From: Ligilactobacillus animalis KCTC 3501 = DSM 20602
GTDB lineage: Bacteria > Bacillota > Bacilli > Lactobacillales > Lactobacillaceae
Assembly (NCBI RefSeq): GCF_001434535.1
Contig: NZ_AYYW01000003.1
Span: 62,001-126,000, forward strand
Direction: 5' to 3'
Length of the DNA: 64,000 nt
Positions 1 to 8,844 of this stretch are shown in pieces. A program made the translations under genes and the position numbers. Numbering within the stretch: the stretch's first letter is position 1; each line of letters begins with the position of its first letter. Below the pieces are notes generated by a model that had not been told where the DNA came from, did not search any database, and worked only from the letters and a program-made list of their open reading frames with translations.

Positions 1-641
1 AGCCCCCACAGCAATGAAGTCCCAAGTAGCCCTAGACAGAGTACGATCACCGGAACTAGGCCTTTGATACCATAAACTTTTTTACCAAATTGACTTTGTT
101 TTTCTTGGCGATAGCGATTATTTTCCATAGCGGTAGGCTGGCACATAAATACTAGTACGATAATGTTTCCGACTGGGATAAATTGCAATAAGACCCAAGC
201 CCCATCCATGCCGATATCATGCAAACGTCGAACAGTGGCCGAAAGATTTAATAAAAATAGTGCAATAATTGCTGTGACGGCAACAAAAATAATAAAATTC
301 ACAAGTGCTTGGGCGATCCTATATTGACCAATACCATTAAAGTATCTGAGTGCAATATTACAAGCCCAAAGTCCGATAAATACAGCCAGCGTCAACAATG
401 CCATTCCTAGGACACCATACCAATAATCAGCCCGGCTCATACATTTACCATACCGGAAAATATCTTTTAACATCAATTTAGTTGAACTTAACAGACCCGC
501 TACTGGTTGTGAAGTTAGTTCAATTTCTTTAACATCCTCCACCGCATCTGCTTTTTGTTCAACTGGGATCAACTCTTTGCCACACTTGATACAAAACTTA
601 CTGTCATCGGGATTTTCTGTCCCGCACAATCTACAAAACAC
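1..641 (-). CDS. Zinc-ribbon plus DUF805-type membrane protein (3' end cut by window edge)
   Basis: The frame opens with GTG at 641, preceded by AAAGGA nine bases upstream, and stays open to the window start, so the C-terminus is missing. The N-terminus has a zinc-ribbon pattern of two CxxC pairs (CRLC and CIKC, about 14 residues apart), then a polar linker, then several hydrophobic segments. The membrane part contains the LRRLHDIG-like signature of DUF805 (here ATVRRLHDIGMDG). Members of this family are small inner-membrane proteins of unknown role, and zinc-ribbon fusions are common in lactobacilli. No function can be assigned beyond membrane localisation and probable Zn binding. Confidence 0.75.
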   Translation of the reverse strand, partial: MFCRLCGTENPDDSKFCIKCGKELIPVEQKADAVEDVKEIELTSQPVAGLLSSTKLMLKDIFRYGKCMSRADYWYGVLGMALLTLAVFIGLWACNIALRYFNGIGQYRIAQALVNFIIFVAVTAIIALFLLNLSATVRRLHDIGMDGAWVLLQFIPVGNIIVLVFMCQPTAMENNRYRQEKQSQFGKKVYGIKGLVPVIVLCLGLLGTSLLWG

Positions 642-736
642 GTTATCTTATCCTTTACAAAAAAATAATTCTATATAAGCAATACAAATAAATATCTTAT
701 CATAAAGTTAAGTCCCTTTAAACTTTCCTAAATAAA

Positions 737-768
737 AATAGACGCCTAGTAACCACTAGACATCTATT
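737..768 (-). terminator. Rho-independent terminator after the SnoaL-like gene
   Basis: Read on the minus strand there is a 14-bp stem (with two G-U pairs) around a four-base loop, followed by TTTTTATTT. It lies just downstream of the stop codon of the SnoaL-like gene. Confidence 0.75.
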
Positions 769-782
769 ACCTGCAAATATAT

Positions 783-1541
783 TTAAAATTTGCCTGAATT
801 AGTTAATTCTGTTTTAGCCGGGATCGGTTCAGTGACCGCATAACGTTCAACGATTTTTCCAGCTTGTAAACGGAAAATGTCAAAAACAGCGTAAGCTCTA
901 GAATTGATCAATGCTTGGGAATAGGCCACAACGTAATTACCATGTCCGATAACCTTAAAAATAAAATCATATTCAACGTTATTTTCTTGCAAATATTCTT
1001 GATAAGCACTACTTCCGTCGGTGATCTCATGTTGATGCGAAATAATATCATCAGCTACATATTCCGAAAATTTTTCTGTAGCATGGTTCTGCAATACTTC
1101 GACTAAAAATAAGCGGACTCGCTTTTTATTTTCTTCTGTCTTATCTAGGTCCTCAAAATCCTCGCTCCCAAAAACTTGGTCATGTTTACCGCCGTCCTTA
1201 TAAGCTTCGATCACATCCCAATGCTCCACTATTCGCTCACTTTCATCAGCACGAAAGATATCAGCTGTGACCCATTTAGCAGCACCATCATTTAGATTTT
1301 GATAAACTTGCATGAAGACATAGTTACCATCACTAAAACTTCGGACAACTTGGATATCACGCTTCGGATTACGCTTAAAAAAATCAGTAAAAAATTGAGC
1401 AAATCCTTCTTTACCGTCAGAGACACCGGTACTGTGTTGCGTATAGGTCTCCCCCATGTACTGTGTTAATACCTCTGTGATCTCTCCGTCACGAATACCA
1501 CGTAAATATAGGTTATGGGCATTTTCTAATTTTTTATCCAT
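783..1541 (-). CDS. SnoaL-like / NTF2-fold protein with two tandem domains
   Basis: The 252-aa product appears to hold two copies of a SnoaL-like (nuclear transport factor 2) fold, about residues 5-120 and 130-245. Each has the pattern LxNHATExFSEYVxxDxxxH...G and ends in a (D/A)IFR...IVE(H/R)(W/Y) strand. Such proteins bind or turn over small ligands, but the family is functionally diverse and no substrate can be named. I choose the ATG at 1541 over the GTG at 1550 because GAGGTG sits six bases before it. It stands alone between its own terminator and the MFS gene. Confidence 0.7.
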   Translation of the reverse strand: MDKKLENAHNLYLRGIRDGEITEVLTQYMGETYTQHSTGVSDGKEGFAQFFTDFFKRNPKRDIQVVRSFSDGNYVFMQVYQNLNDGAAKWVTADIFRADESERIVEHWDVIEAYKDGGKHDQVFGSEDFEDLDKTEENKKRVRLFLVEVLQNHATEKFSEYVADDIISHQHEITDGSSAYQEYLQENNVEYDFIFKVIGHGNYVVAYSQALINSRAYAVFDIFRLQAGKIVERYAVTEPIPAKTELTNSGKF

Positions 1542-1602
1542 AATTTTCACCTCGAGAACAATTTAACACACCATATCTATTGTGTTCAACCAAAAATCCA
1601 GT

Positions 1603-2760
1603 TCAATGGTTCCAACGCTGCCAAAAAGCCCATCCCACTGTATCCAACAACCCCAACAAAGCACCAACACCCCAAGCTAAGGCTAAGCCAAAGTGATCCG
1701 CTAAAAATCCATTCAAGGCTAGAGCTACTGTCGTCACCAATGCTTCTAAAGTATTATTGCCCGACACCCAAGTCGTTCGGAGATCATCGGTTATCTTTTC
1801 ATGCAATAGCTTAGTTTGCAAGACCTCAGTCGACGCACATAGCGCTACATGCAACCACATGAAAGCTAAAGCTAGATAATAACTACTATAGATAAGGAGC
1901 CATACACTCAAACAAAGTGCGACCACATGTGCCAAGAAAAGCTGTTCGGTCTTCCAAGAAAGTTTTGCGCTCCAGTTAAAGGCAAAAGCACCCAACATCC
2001 CCGCTAAATTGATTCCCACTAAGATCAGCCCCGTCTTGATCTCAGGTCCACGCTGAAAGTAAAGCTGCCACTGATTATAAGGTCCGACCGTTATGAATGT
2101 CAGTGGTAAAAATAAGATCAAGGTCTCAAGTAATGGTCGCTTTTTTTGCCAAATCTGACGCTCAAATGTAAAGCGGAGTGGCTCAGGTGGTTTAGGTGCT
2201 GTATCAAAGCGCACTAAACTCAAAGAAACAAGCCCAACTACGTACAGGATCACCGCCCCACTGATAAGTGGTAAGCGCAATTCGATATTCCCTAATTGAT
2301 CCGCCTCCAGATAACCGCCTACAAAACTCACCAAACTGACTAACATATAGTTATGTGAAAATAACTTTCCTTGATCAAGCTCTGAATTCTTAGTCCGTTC
2401 GACGATCCAGGAAGTCAACGTCCCTGAATACAACGAATCACCAAGTGCTGTCAAAATAGCACTCAAAATCAAAACCACTAGATGTTTATCAAATATTGCC
2501 AAGAGCAAAAGTCCACTTCCACGAAAAAGCACACTCCAAAAGGTCATTTTTAAGGCACCAAATTTATCCGATAAAAAGCCTGACGGGATCTCAGCTACAC
2601 AAGTCACCAACCAAAAAAGGGCTAAAAATAAATTGATCTGACCATAACTATAACCGACTTGTTGCATGTAAAGATAGATCGTCCCTGTCCACAAGCTCAA
2701 GCCTAAAGCATAAAGCCCCGATAGACCTTGATAACTCAAAACAGCGTATTTATTTTGCAT
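1603..2760 (-). CDS. MFS transporter (drug/multidrug-type)
   Basis: The 385-aa protein is almost wholly hydrophobic with about 12 membrane segments. It has the MFS loop motif between segments 2 and 3 (IPSGFLSDKFGALK, the GxLsDrfGrr signature). This places it in the major facilitator superfamily at the cytoplasmic membrane; the substrate is unknown. The start at 2760 is supported by AGGGG eight bases upstream. An in-frame upstream ATG at 2808 lacks a ribosome site. It follows glmS on the same strand but is separated from it by a terminator. Confidence 0.8.
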   Translation of the reverse strand: MQNKYAVLSYQGLSGLYALGLSLWTGTIYLYMQQVGYSYGQINLFLALFWLVTCVAEIPSGFLSDKFGALKMTFWSVLFRGSGLLLLAIFDKHLVVLILSAILTALGDSLYSGTLTSWIVERTKNSELDQGKLFSHNYMLVSLVSFVGGYLEADQLGNIELRLPLISGAVILYVVGLVSLSLVRFDTAPKPPEPLRFTFERQIWQKKRPLLETLILFLPLTFITVGPYNQWQLYFQRGPEIKTGLILVGINLAGMLGAFAFNWSAKLSWKTEQLFLAHVVALCLSVWLLIYSSYYLALAFMWLHVALCASTEVLQTKLLHEKITDDLRTTWVSGNNTLEALVTTVALALNGFLADHFGLALAWGVGALLGLLDTVGWAFWQRWNH

Positions 2761-2843
2761 ATAAATATCCCCTAAAATATATTTCCCACTAACTTTCACC
2801 CCGTCCATAAGTTAAGCCTAATACTTAAAAAACACAACAAAAA

Positions 2844-2869
2844 AGCCTGCTCCTAAACAGGAACAGACT
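2844..2869 (-). terminator. Terminator of glmS
   Basis: On the minus strand, an 11-bp stem with two G-U pairs and a four-base loop is followed by TTTTTTG, just after the glmS stop codon. Confidence 0.8.
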
Positions 2870-2886
2870 TTGACTAGATCAAAATT

Positions 2887-4704
2887 TTATTCAACAGTCA
2901 CGCTCTTAGCCAAGTTACGTGGCTTATCCACATCGTAACCACGTTGTAAACTTACATAGTAAGCCAACAATTGTGTTGGTACGACTGAAACAAGTGGTGA
3001 TAACAATGGATCAACTTCTGGTAAGATGATCTGATCACCTTCAGCAGCTACATCACGGCTGGAGATGAATAAGACATTTGCACCACGCGCGATAACTTCT
3101 TGCGCATTGCTTCGTGTATGCGCAGCTGTCTTAGGATCGGTGATGATCGCTACGACTGGTGTGCCTTCTTCGATCAAGGCGATCGTGCCGTGCTTTAATT
3201 CACCCGAAGCAAAACCTTCAGTTTGAACATAAGAAACTTCTTTTAACTTCAAAGCAGCTTCTTGCGCTAACGCATAGTCAACACCACGGCCGATATAGAA
3301 CGCATTGCGTGTTGTCGCAAACATATCTTGAGCGACCTTTTCAATGTCACCTTTTTCATCAACTAATTCTTGCATCCCGTTAGCAACTTTCGTCAATTCA
3401 CCCGCAACATCAAAGTCCTTAGCAGCCTTGATGTCCTTAGCTTCACCGTAAGCTTTGACCAAGATTGCCTCTAAAGCGATCTGAGCGGTGTAAGCTTTAG
3501 TTGAAGCAACAGCGATCTCAGGACCAGCGTGTAACAATAAAGTATAAGTTGCTTCACGTGAAAGCGTTGAGTTAGCCACGTTTGTGATCGTCAAACTTGG
3601 ATAACCCCATTCATTAACTTGAGTCAACACTTGGCGACTATCAGCGGTTTCCCCACTTTGTGTCAAGAAGATGAAGAATGGTTTTTCAGACAACAATGGT
3701 GGGTTGTAAGCAAATTCAGAGGCCACATGAACTTCAGTTGGAATATGAACTAATTTTTCAAACAATTCTTTCCCGACTAAACCAGCATGGTAACTTGTCC
3801 CAGCGGCCACGATGTATAACCGATCTGCCTTGGATAAAGCATCCAATAGTTCTTGATCGATCTTAACTGAGCCGTCTTCATTAAAGTATTCTTGGATCAA
3901 AGTGCGCATCACGCCTGGTTGTTCGTCGATCTCTTTTAACATGTAGTATGGATAAGCACCTTTTTTAGCGGCTTGTGGATCCATATCGATATGGAATGGT
4001 TCACGTTCGACAGCATTGCCAGCTGGATCCATGATCTGGATCTTATCTGGTTCAACTACCACGACTTCACCATCCATCAATTCGATGAAATCATGCGTTT
4101 GTTCAAGCATTGCAGTGGCATCAGAACAAACAACGTTGAAACCATCGCCCACACCAAGTAACAATGGGCTCTTGTTTTTAGCTACAAATAACTTGCTTGG
4201 TTGGTCTTTATCCATCAACAAGAATGAGTAAGATGAGCTTTCATCAACTAAGCCCAAGACTTTGCAGAAAGCAGCCAAAGTATCCATACCTTCATCAGCA
4301 AACTTACCGATCAATTGCACGATGATCTCTGTATCTGTGTCACTCTTTAATTCAACATCAGCCAAGTATTCATCACTCAATTGGCTAAAGTTACCGATCA
4401 CACCGTTATGAACTAAGAAGAAACGTCCATCGGCTGAAACGTGGGGATGAGCATTCTTAACACTTGGGACCCCGTGTGTTGCCCAACGTGTATGCCCGAT
4501 CCCAGTCGAACCCTTGACTTCTGGTCCAACTAAAGCACGGAGATCAGCGATCCGGCCTTTTTCCTTAACTAAAAAGCCATCACCTTGTTGGTCATTTACA
4601 TAGATACCGGCTGAGTCATAGCCACGGTATTCTAATTGTTGTAATCCATCTAATAAAATATCTGTTGCATTTTCATTGCCTGTTACGCCAACGATACCAC
4701 ACAT
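2887..4704 (-). CDS. glmS: Glutamine-fructose-6-phosphate aminotransferase
   Basis: Makes glucosamine-6-phosphate from fructose-6-phosphate and glutamine, the entry to UDP-GlcNAc and peptidoglycan. The 605-aa protein has the full architecture. The N-terminal class II glutaminase starts MCGIVG, with Cys2 as nucleophile once Met is removed, and has the TRWATHG loop. Two SIS isomerase domains follow (about 285-425 and 455-595). The C-terminus ends in the DKPRNLAKSVTVE signature of GlmS. GAGGT precedes the ATG. The 5' leader is short (about 85 nt after the predicted promoter), too short for a glmS ribozyme. Two GGTATA-type palindromes suggest NagR-type repression instead (see regulatory entry). 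Confidence 0.97.
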   Translation of the reverse strand: MCGIVGVTGNENATDILLDGLQQLEYRGYDSAGIYVNDQQGDGFLVKEKGRIADLRALVGPEVKGSTGIGHTRWATHGVPSVKNAHPHVSADGRFFLVHNGVIGNFSQLSDEYLADVELKSDTDTEIIVQLIGKFADEGMDTLAAFCKVLGLVDESSSYSFLLMDKDQPSKLFVAKNKSPLLLGVGDGFNVVCSDATAMLEQTHDFIELMDGEVVVVEPDKIQIMDPAGNAVEREPFHIDMDPQAAKKGAYPYYMLKEIDEQPGVMRTLIQEYFNEDGSVKIDQELLDALSKADRLYIVAAGTSYHAGLVGKELFEKLVHIPTEVHVASEFAYNPPLLSEKPFFIFLTQSGETADSRQVLTQVNEWGYPSLTITNVANSTLSREATYTLLLHAGPEIAVASTKAYTAQIALEAILVKAYGEAKDIKAAKDFDVAGELTKVANGMQELVDEKGDIEKVAQDMFATTRNAFYIGRGVDYALAQEAALKLKEVSYVQTEGFASGELKHGTIALIEEGTPVVAIITDPKTAAHTRSNAQEVIARGANVLFISSRDVAAEGDQIILPEVDPLLSPLVSVVPTQLLAYYVSLQRGYDVDKPRNLAKSVTVE

Positions 4705-4726
4705 AATTCAATACCTCGCATTTTAA

Positions 4727-4851
4727 AATTGGTATATACCTTAATTATTATTTTCAAATCTCATAGAAGTTAGTTACATCAAGTAACAAGACTAAATATA
4801 GCGCAACAAAATTCTTCTGTCAACCAATATATATTTAAATTGGTATACCAA
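4727..4851 (-). promoter_or_regulatory. glmS promoter flanked by two NagR/GntR-like operators
   Basis: On the minus strand TTGACA (4818-4823) and TATATT (4795-4800) are 17 bp apart, a near-perfect sigma-A promoter. TTGGTATACCAA (4840-4851) lies upstream of the -35, and ATTGGTATATACCTTAAT (around 4728-4745) lies between the start of transcription and the ribosome site. They resemble the NagR/YvoA dre box (TTGGTATAGACCAA-like) and the site in front of nagB in this window. Flanking sites could allow looping. The identity of the repressor is inferred. Confidence 0.6.
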
Positions 4852-4898
4852 AAAATATAGATATCAAACCCAAAATATATGCTATTTCCTAATAGAAA

Positions 4899-5384
4899 CT
4901 ATTCAAAGGTCTCTTTTTTCAAATGATAGCGGTATAAAACTTGGCGTGCGATCGGTTGGGCGATAATTGCTTCAACGAGAAAAGCTATGCTAAAATTGCG
5001 AGGCCATTTACCAAAAAATTCACTCACTGGGGCTCAATGGATCGCCCCTTCACCGATCCAAGCTCCGATCAAAGTTATGAAAAACGACATCAAAAAGACG
5101 TTGCATAATATATTGATCGTGATCTGTGACCGAAAACTGTCTTTTGGATGCACGATCAAGTCCTTGAGCTTGCCGGATGGTTTTTGTGTCAAAATAACTA
5201 AGCTCACCACTGCTAGCCAGATAAATGGTAATACTCTTAACGTATTTTGCCAGACTTCAAAGCTAAAGCCTAACTCAAACATGCTGATCAAAGGAGCGAT
5301 CAAGTTCACTGAGATCAACGACACGATCAACAAAAATAAAACAAATTCCCGGTGATTTCGGGGTAAGCGCATGTAAAAATCCAT
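4899..5384 (-). pseudogene. DUF2798 membrane protein gene broken by an in-frame TGA
   Basis: The frame from ATG 5384 encodes 116 residues (PRNHREFVLFL... then membrane segments) and stops at TGA 5034-5036. The same frame continues without another stop for 43 more codons to TAG 4899-4901. That part reads FFGKWPRNFSIAFLVEAIIAQPIAR. DUF2798 proteins are about 160 aa with two repeats, each beginning with a PRN motif and a membrane helix, so the second repeat lies beyond the stop. A single nonsense change explains this best. The function of DUF2798 is unknown. Confidence 0.75.
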
Positions 5385-5411
5385 AAAAAACTTTCTCTCT
5401 TAGATAAAAAA

Positions 5412-5451
5412 TAAGGGTCCAGCAAAACTAATTAGTTCTGCTGGACCCTTA
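5412..5451 (-). terminator. Strong terminator after the glycyl-radical/aldolase operon
   Basis: A 19-bp nearly perfect stem (AAGGGTCCAGCA... paired with ...TGCTGGACCCTT) followed on the minus strand by TTATTTTTTAT. It lies between the aldolase gene and the DUF2798 pseudogene. Confidence 0.8.
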
Positions 5452-5511
5452 TACGCGAAAACTTCATCTGTTATTTTAACAAACCTTTTGGAGATGCGCT
5501 AATGTTTTTTC

Positions 5512-6180
5512 CTATATTCCCGCGCGTTTCTGGCTCGTCTTCCAATCGATGGCAAAATCAGATACTGCTTTAGCGATCGCAGGATCAGCTAAACTGGCGG
5601 CATAGATATCACTGCCTGCAGTCACGGCTTGAGCACCTGCCCCCAGTGCTTTAGTCACTTGGCTGGCATTTTTAAAACTAGCCGCTAAGATCTTGCCCTT
5701 TTGCGTGCTTTTTTCCCGCGCACTGGCTAACTGTGCGATCAGTGCCACCGGATCAGTATCTAAATTCTCCATGCGATTGTAATACGGGGCTAAATAATCG
5801 GCTCCGGCTTCCAACGCTAAAAGTCCTTGCATCGTCGTATAGATCGCAGTTGCAGTGACCTTAAAGTCCGCTTGCTTTAGCTGTTTGATCGCTACTAAGC
5901 CTTCTTGGGTGACCGGGATCTTGATATAGAGGTTGCCTCCAAGTTCTGCTTGCAATTTCTTAGCTTCCGCAACCATCCCTGCAGTGTCCTTAGCTACAAC
6001 TTGGACATGTAGGCTCGGTTGCGGGCCGATGAGCTCACGAACTTTTTTCAAATGTTCAAAAAAATCCAACTCTCCTTCACGTTTAATGATGGTCGGATTA
6101 GAAGTCACCCCTGCTAGGGGCAAGATCTGCGCCCATTTTTTTATCTCCGCTAGATTTACTGTATCTAACATAAATTCCAT
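5512..6180 (-). CDS. fsa: Fructose-6-phosphate aldolase (transaldolase-like, FSA/TalC)
   Basis: The 222-aa single-domain protein has the FSA signatures: MEFMLDTVNLAEI at the N-terminus, GVTSNPTI, and YIKIPVT holding the Schiff-base lysine (about residue 87). GADYLAPYYNRM and the AGSDI C-terminal region follow. FSA enzymes are shorter than classical transaldolases and do reversible aldol cleavage of fructose-6-phosphate or 1-deoxy-fructose-6-phosphate. It follows the glycyl radical enzyme by 15 bp, so the two are one operon. This pairing is also seen in E. coli (ybiW/fsaA and pflD/talC), where the aldolase cleaves the product of the radical enzyme. The latter role is inferred from context. Confidence 0.9.
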   Translation of the reverse strand: MEFMLDTVNLAEIKKWAQILPLAGVTSNPTIIKREGELDFFEHLKKVRELIGPQPSLHVQVVAKDTAGMVAEAKKLQAELGGNLYIKIPVTQEGLVAIKQLKQADFKVTATAIYTTMQGLLALEAGADYLAPYYNRMENLDTDPVALIAQLASAREKSTQKGKILAASFKNASQVTKALGAGAQAVTAGSDIYAASLADPAIAKAVSDFAIDWKTSQKRAGI

Positions 6181-6195
6181 TTGTCGGCCTTCTTT

Positions 6196-8652
6196 CTATA
6201 ATGCATGTTCGGTTCGGGCAATGATATCATCTTGCGTTGCCTTAGATAAAACATTGAAAAAGGCGGAATATCCCGCCACTCTGACGATCAGATCACGGTG
6301 CTCTTCGGGATGCTTTTGGGCATCGAGCAAGGTTTCTTTTGAGACCACATTGTACTGGATATGGTATCCATGTAACCGATTGAAAAATGTCCGCAATAAT
6401 GCGATCAACTTCTGCTTGTCCTCTTCTTTAGCCAAAGTCTGGGGGTTGACTTTTTGATTCAACAGCACGCCCCCAACGATCTCATGCGTTGGTAATTTAG
6501 CGATCGATTTCAAAACCGAAGTCGGACCTTTTTGATCCATATTATGTGATGGTGAACACCCTTCCGCTAAAGGCGTCCCTGCATGGCGGCCATCCGGTGT
6601 CGCCAAAGTGCCACGCCCTTGCCCGACATTAGCCGAGATCGAAGACGTTCCTGAATACCGAATACCACCGATCGGACCCCGTCCATAGCGCGTATTAGGA
6701 TATTTAGCGATCTCTTCGATATATACATCATAGGCAGCCGTCACTAATTTGTCAGCATAATCATCGTCATTACCATACTTAGGCGCTTCATTGATCAACA
6801 TCTGCCGGATCCTTTCACCCTCTTCACCAGCATAATCAGTCTGCAACGCATGCCACAACTCTGCTGGTGTCAAACGTTTTTCGCTAAAGACCAACTTTTT
6901 GACTGCCGCTAGTGAATCAGCTAGATTAGCGATCCCTACTTGAAGCCCTGAGATATAGTCATAGACTGCGCCCCCTTCTTTTAGATGCTTGCCCCGCCCG
7001 ATACAATCATCAGTCAAAGCCGAGCACAAAATATCTGGCACTTCCCTTTCAAGACTTAGATCGATCGCATTTTCGACGATCACACTCATCTTAGTCAAAT
7101 AGCGCAAGGTCTCATCAAAGGCAGTGGTCAATTCTTCAAATGACTGCATCTCAGGAAAATATCCATAGTTTGGAGTGAAGCGCTTACCAGAAACTGGGTC
7201 GATCCCCCCATTCATCGCGATCAACAGGACTTTAGGAAAATTCATATAACTCATCCCAGTGCAACGATAGCCCCATTTTCCAGGAACAGCGGTCTCGACA
7301 CAGCCGATTGCACTGTAATCATACGCATCTTCCACGCTGACACCTTTTTGGATAAAGGATGGGATAATGATCTCATCGTTGTTGAAAGCCGGCATCCCAA
7401 AGCCAAGTTTCATCACTTCGATCGCTTCATTCATAAATTCTGGATCTAACCCGGCATGATAGCGGACCGTCAAATTAGGCTGTGGCAGGTGTGTTTGAGC
7501 AACTGATCTGAGCACCATAAATGACAACGGATTGACAGCATCTTCTTTTTGGCGTGTCTGCCCACCGATCGTCACATTTTGATAGAGCGGACTTCCTGCC
7601 GAAGAAAAAGTATGGGCTTGGCTTCGAATCTTATTGATCGTCAACGTCTTGATCCACAAATTGGTCAAGCGCTCAACGATCGAAGCTTCAGTCTCGCGCT
7701 CTGCCTCAAGATCAGCTTTAACATAAGGATACATGTATTGATCAAATCTTCCATATGATAACGAATGACCATTCGATTCGATCTGAAGGATACATTGGAT
7801 AAACCAAACCGCTTGGATCGCTTGCGCAAATGTTTGGGCTGGTTCATAGGGAACAGTTTCACAGATCGCTGCGATCTCTAACAACTCTGCTTTCCGAGCA
7901 GCCGACGCATCTTTGGCTTGTTTGCGCGCTAGATCAGCAAAACGTTGGGCATAATTTTTGACTGCCGAGATCGTGATCAAGATCGCATCATAAAAATGAT
8001 ATTTATCAATGTTTTCCGGTACCGTCAGATCAAGTTTGGCCTTAGCTTGCTTGGTTTTTTCTTCAAAGCCACGCAGACCCTCAGTTAGTAATTTTTGATA
8101 ATTGACCGCTAAATGCGCATCGCCCGAGTTCATCTTACCTTCCATCCCAAAGAAGCCCGTTTCCATATAAACTTGAACTTCTTGGGGTAACATGGCCCCC
8201 GCTCGCGCCCGTAACGTATTATCCTCCCAGAAAGGCGCAAGCGCACGCAACTGCTCTTTAGTCTCTTCAGTGATATAAAAAACATCCCCATCACGTTTTT
8301 CGAACAGATCAAGTTCAGCTAAAACAAACTCCAAAGTGTACTCAGGAAATATCGGAGCATCCTTATCACTAGAAGCTTGATTACCCACGATCATAGTCTC
8401 ATCATCGATATAGATCGACATGTTCTCTAAAATATTTTGGAGCATATAAGCTCTTTTCAAAACATTTGGCTTAGCTTGATGTTTTTGGTAGCTTTCTGTC
8501 ACCAAAAGTGCTCGTTGTGCATCAATATACGGCTTTTTATCTAAAACTTTATTGCGATATTTATACATTCGCGGTGTTAAATAACCAAAGTGCTTTTGCG
8601 AATTTTGTTGTGTCTCATTGGTGTATTTTTGGGTAAGTAGTTCGAGTGTCAT
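6196..8652 (-). CDS. Glycyl radical enzyme, YbiW/PflD type (candidate 1,5-anhydroglucitol-6-phosphate lyase)
   Basis: The 818-aa protein has the PFL-like N-terminal domain and the thiyl-radical loop SAIGCVETAVPG, with a single Cys at about residue 451 followed by V-E. Its C-terminal glycyl-radical motif is RVAGYSAFF (Gly about 794). Pyruvate formate-lyase has two adjacent cysteines. The single Cys with GCxE is typical of the dehydratase/lyase group, so this is not PFL. Neighbours are an FSA aldolase downstream, and a DeoR regulator with a divergent activating enzyme upstream. Published work on YbiW/PflD assigns cleavage of 1,5-anhydroglucitol-6-phosphate to 1-deoxyfructose-6-phosphate, then FSA cleavage to glyceraldehyde-3-phosphate and hydroxyacetone. 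I infer the same here. Other diol or choline-type lyase activities cannot be excluded. GGGAGG precedes the start. Confidence 0.85.
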   Translation of the reverse strand: MTLELLTQKYTNETQQNSQKHFGYLTPRMYKYRNKVLDKKPYIDAQRALLVTESYQKHQAKPNVLKRAYMLQNILENMSIYIDDETMIVGNQASSDKDAPIFPEYTLEFVLAELDLFEKRDGDVFYITEETKEQLRALAPFWEDNTLRARAGAMLPQEVQVYMETGFFGMEGKMNSGDAHLAVNYQKLLTEGLRGFEEKTKQAKAKLDLTVPENIDKYHFYDAILITISAVKNYAQRFADLARKQAKDASAARKAELLEIAAICETVPYEPAQTFAQAIQAVWFIQCILQIESNGHSLSYGRFDQYMYPYVKADLEAERETEASIVERLTNLWIKTLTINKIRSQAHTFSSAGSPLYQNVTIGGQTRQKEDAVNPLSFMVLRSVAQTHLPQPNLTVRYHAGLDPEFMNEAIEVMKLGFGMPAFNNDEIIIPSFIQKGVSVEDAYDYSAIGCVETAVPGKWGYRCTGMSYMNFPKVLLIAMNGGIDPVSGKRFTPNYGYFPEMQSFEELTTAFDETLRYLTKMSVIVENAIDLSLEREVPDILCSALTDDCIGRGKHLKEGGAVYDYISGLQVGIANLADSLAAVKKLVFSEKRLTPAELWHALQTDYAGEEGERIRQMLINEAPKYGNDDDYADKLVTAAYDVYIEEIAKYPNTRYGRGPIGGIRYSGTSSISANVGQGRGTLATPDGRHAGTPLAEGCSPSHNMDQKGPTSVLKSIAKLPTHEIVGGVLLNQKVNPQTLAKEEDKQKLIALLRTFFNRLHGYHIQYNVVSKETLLDAQKHPEEHRDLIVRVAGYSAFFNVLSKATQDDIIARTEHAL

Positions 8653-8663
8653 CTTTCGCGCCT

Positions 8664-8700
8664 CCCTTTCGTTTGAAAATCATAAACTTTCTTTCGTAAT
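8664..8700 (-). promoter_or_regulatory. Candidate DeoR operator region of the glycyl radical operon
   Basis: Upstream of the glycyl radical enzyme gene the plus strand shows CCCTTTCGTTTG and TTTCTTTCGTAAT. The second motif (TTTCTTTCGT) also occurs upstream of the activating-enzyme gene. Repeated CGAAA-type half-sites are usual for DeoR-family operators. Assignment to the adjacent regulator is inferred. Confidence 0.45.
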
Positions 8701-8771
8701 AAACATAGCATGTTATTAGAAAAAATACAAATGTTTTCCCTATTTTAGACGTAAAAATCCGAGCTATAAAC

Positions 8772-8823
8772 AACAAGAGATCTATTACAATACGTATTAT
8801 CGCATCGTAATAGATCTCTTGTT
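8772..8823. terminator. Perfect 17-bp inverted repeat between the DeoR gene and the glycyl radical enzyme gene
   Basis: AACAAGAGATCTATTAC and its exact complement enclose an 18-base loop. It lies directly after the deoR-type gene on the minus strand. There is no long T run, so it may be a weak terminator or a processing hairpin. Confidence 0.55.
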
Positions 8824-8844
8824 ATCCATGATCGCACGCTTTAC

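Noticed and set aside
4705-4794. glmS ribozyme in the glmS leader
   Set aside because: The leader after the predicted promoter is only about 85 nt, and I see none of the ribozyme core. NagR-like operators explain control better.
4899-5384. TGA in the DUF2798 gene read as selenocysteine or as reassigned codon
   Set aside because: Other disrupted genes here stop at TAG and TAA, normal genes in the window end in TGA, and no Sec element is visible.
6196-8652. Pyruvate formate-lyase (pflB)
   Set aside because: The active-site loop has a single Cys in GCVE rather than two adjacent cysteines, and an aldolase of the FSA type is coupled to it.
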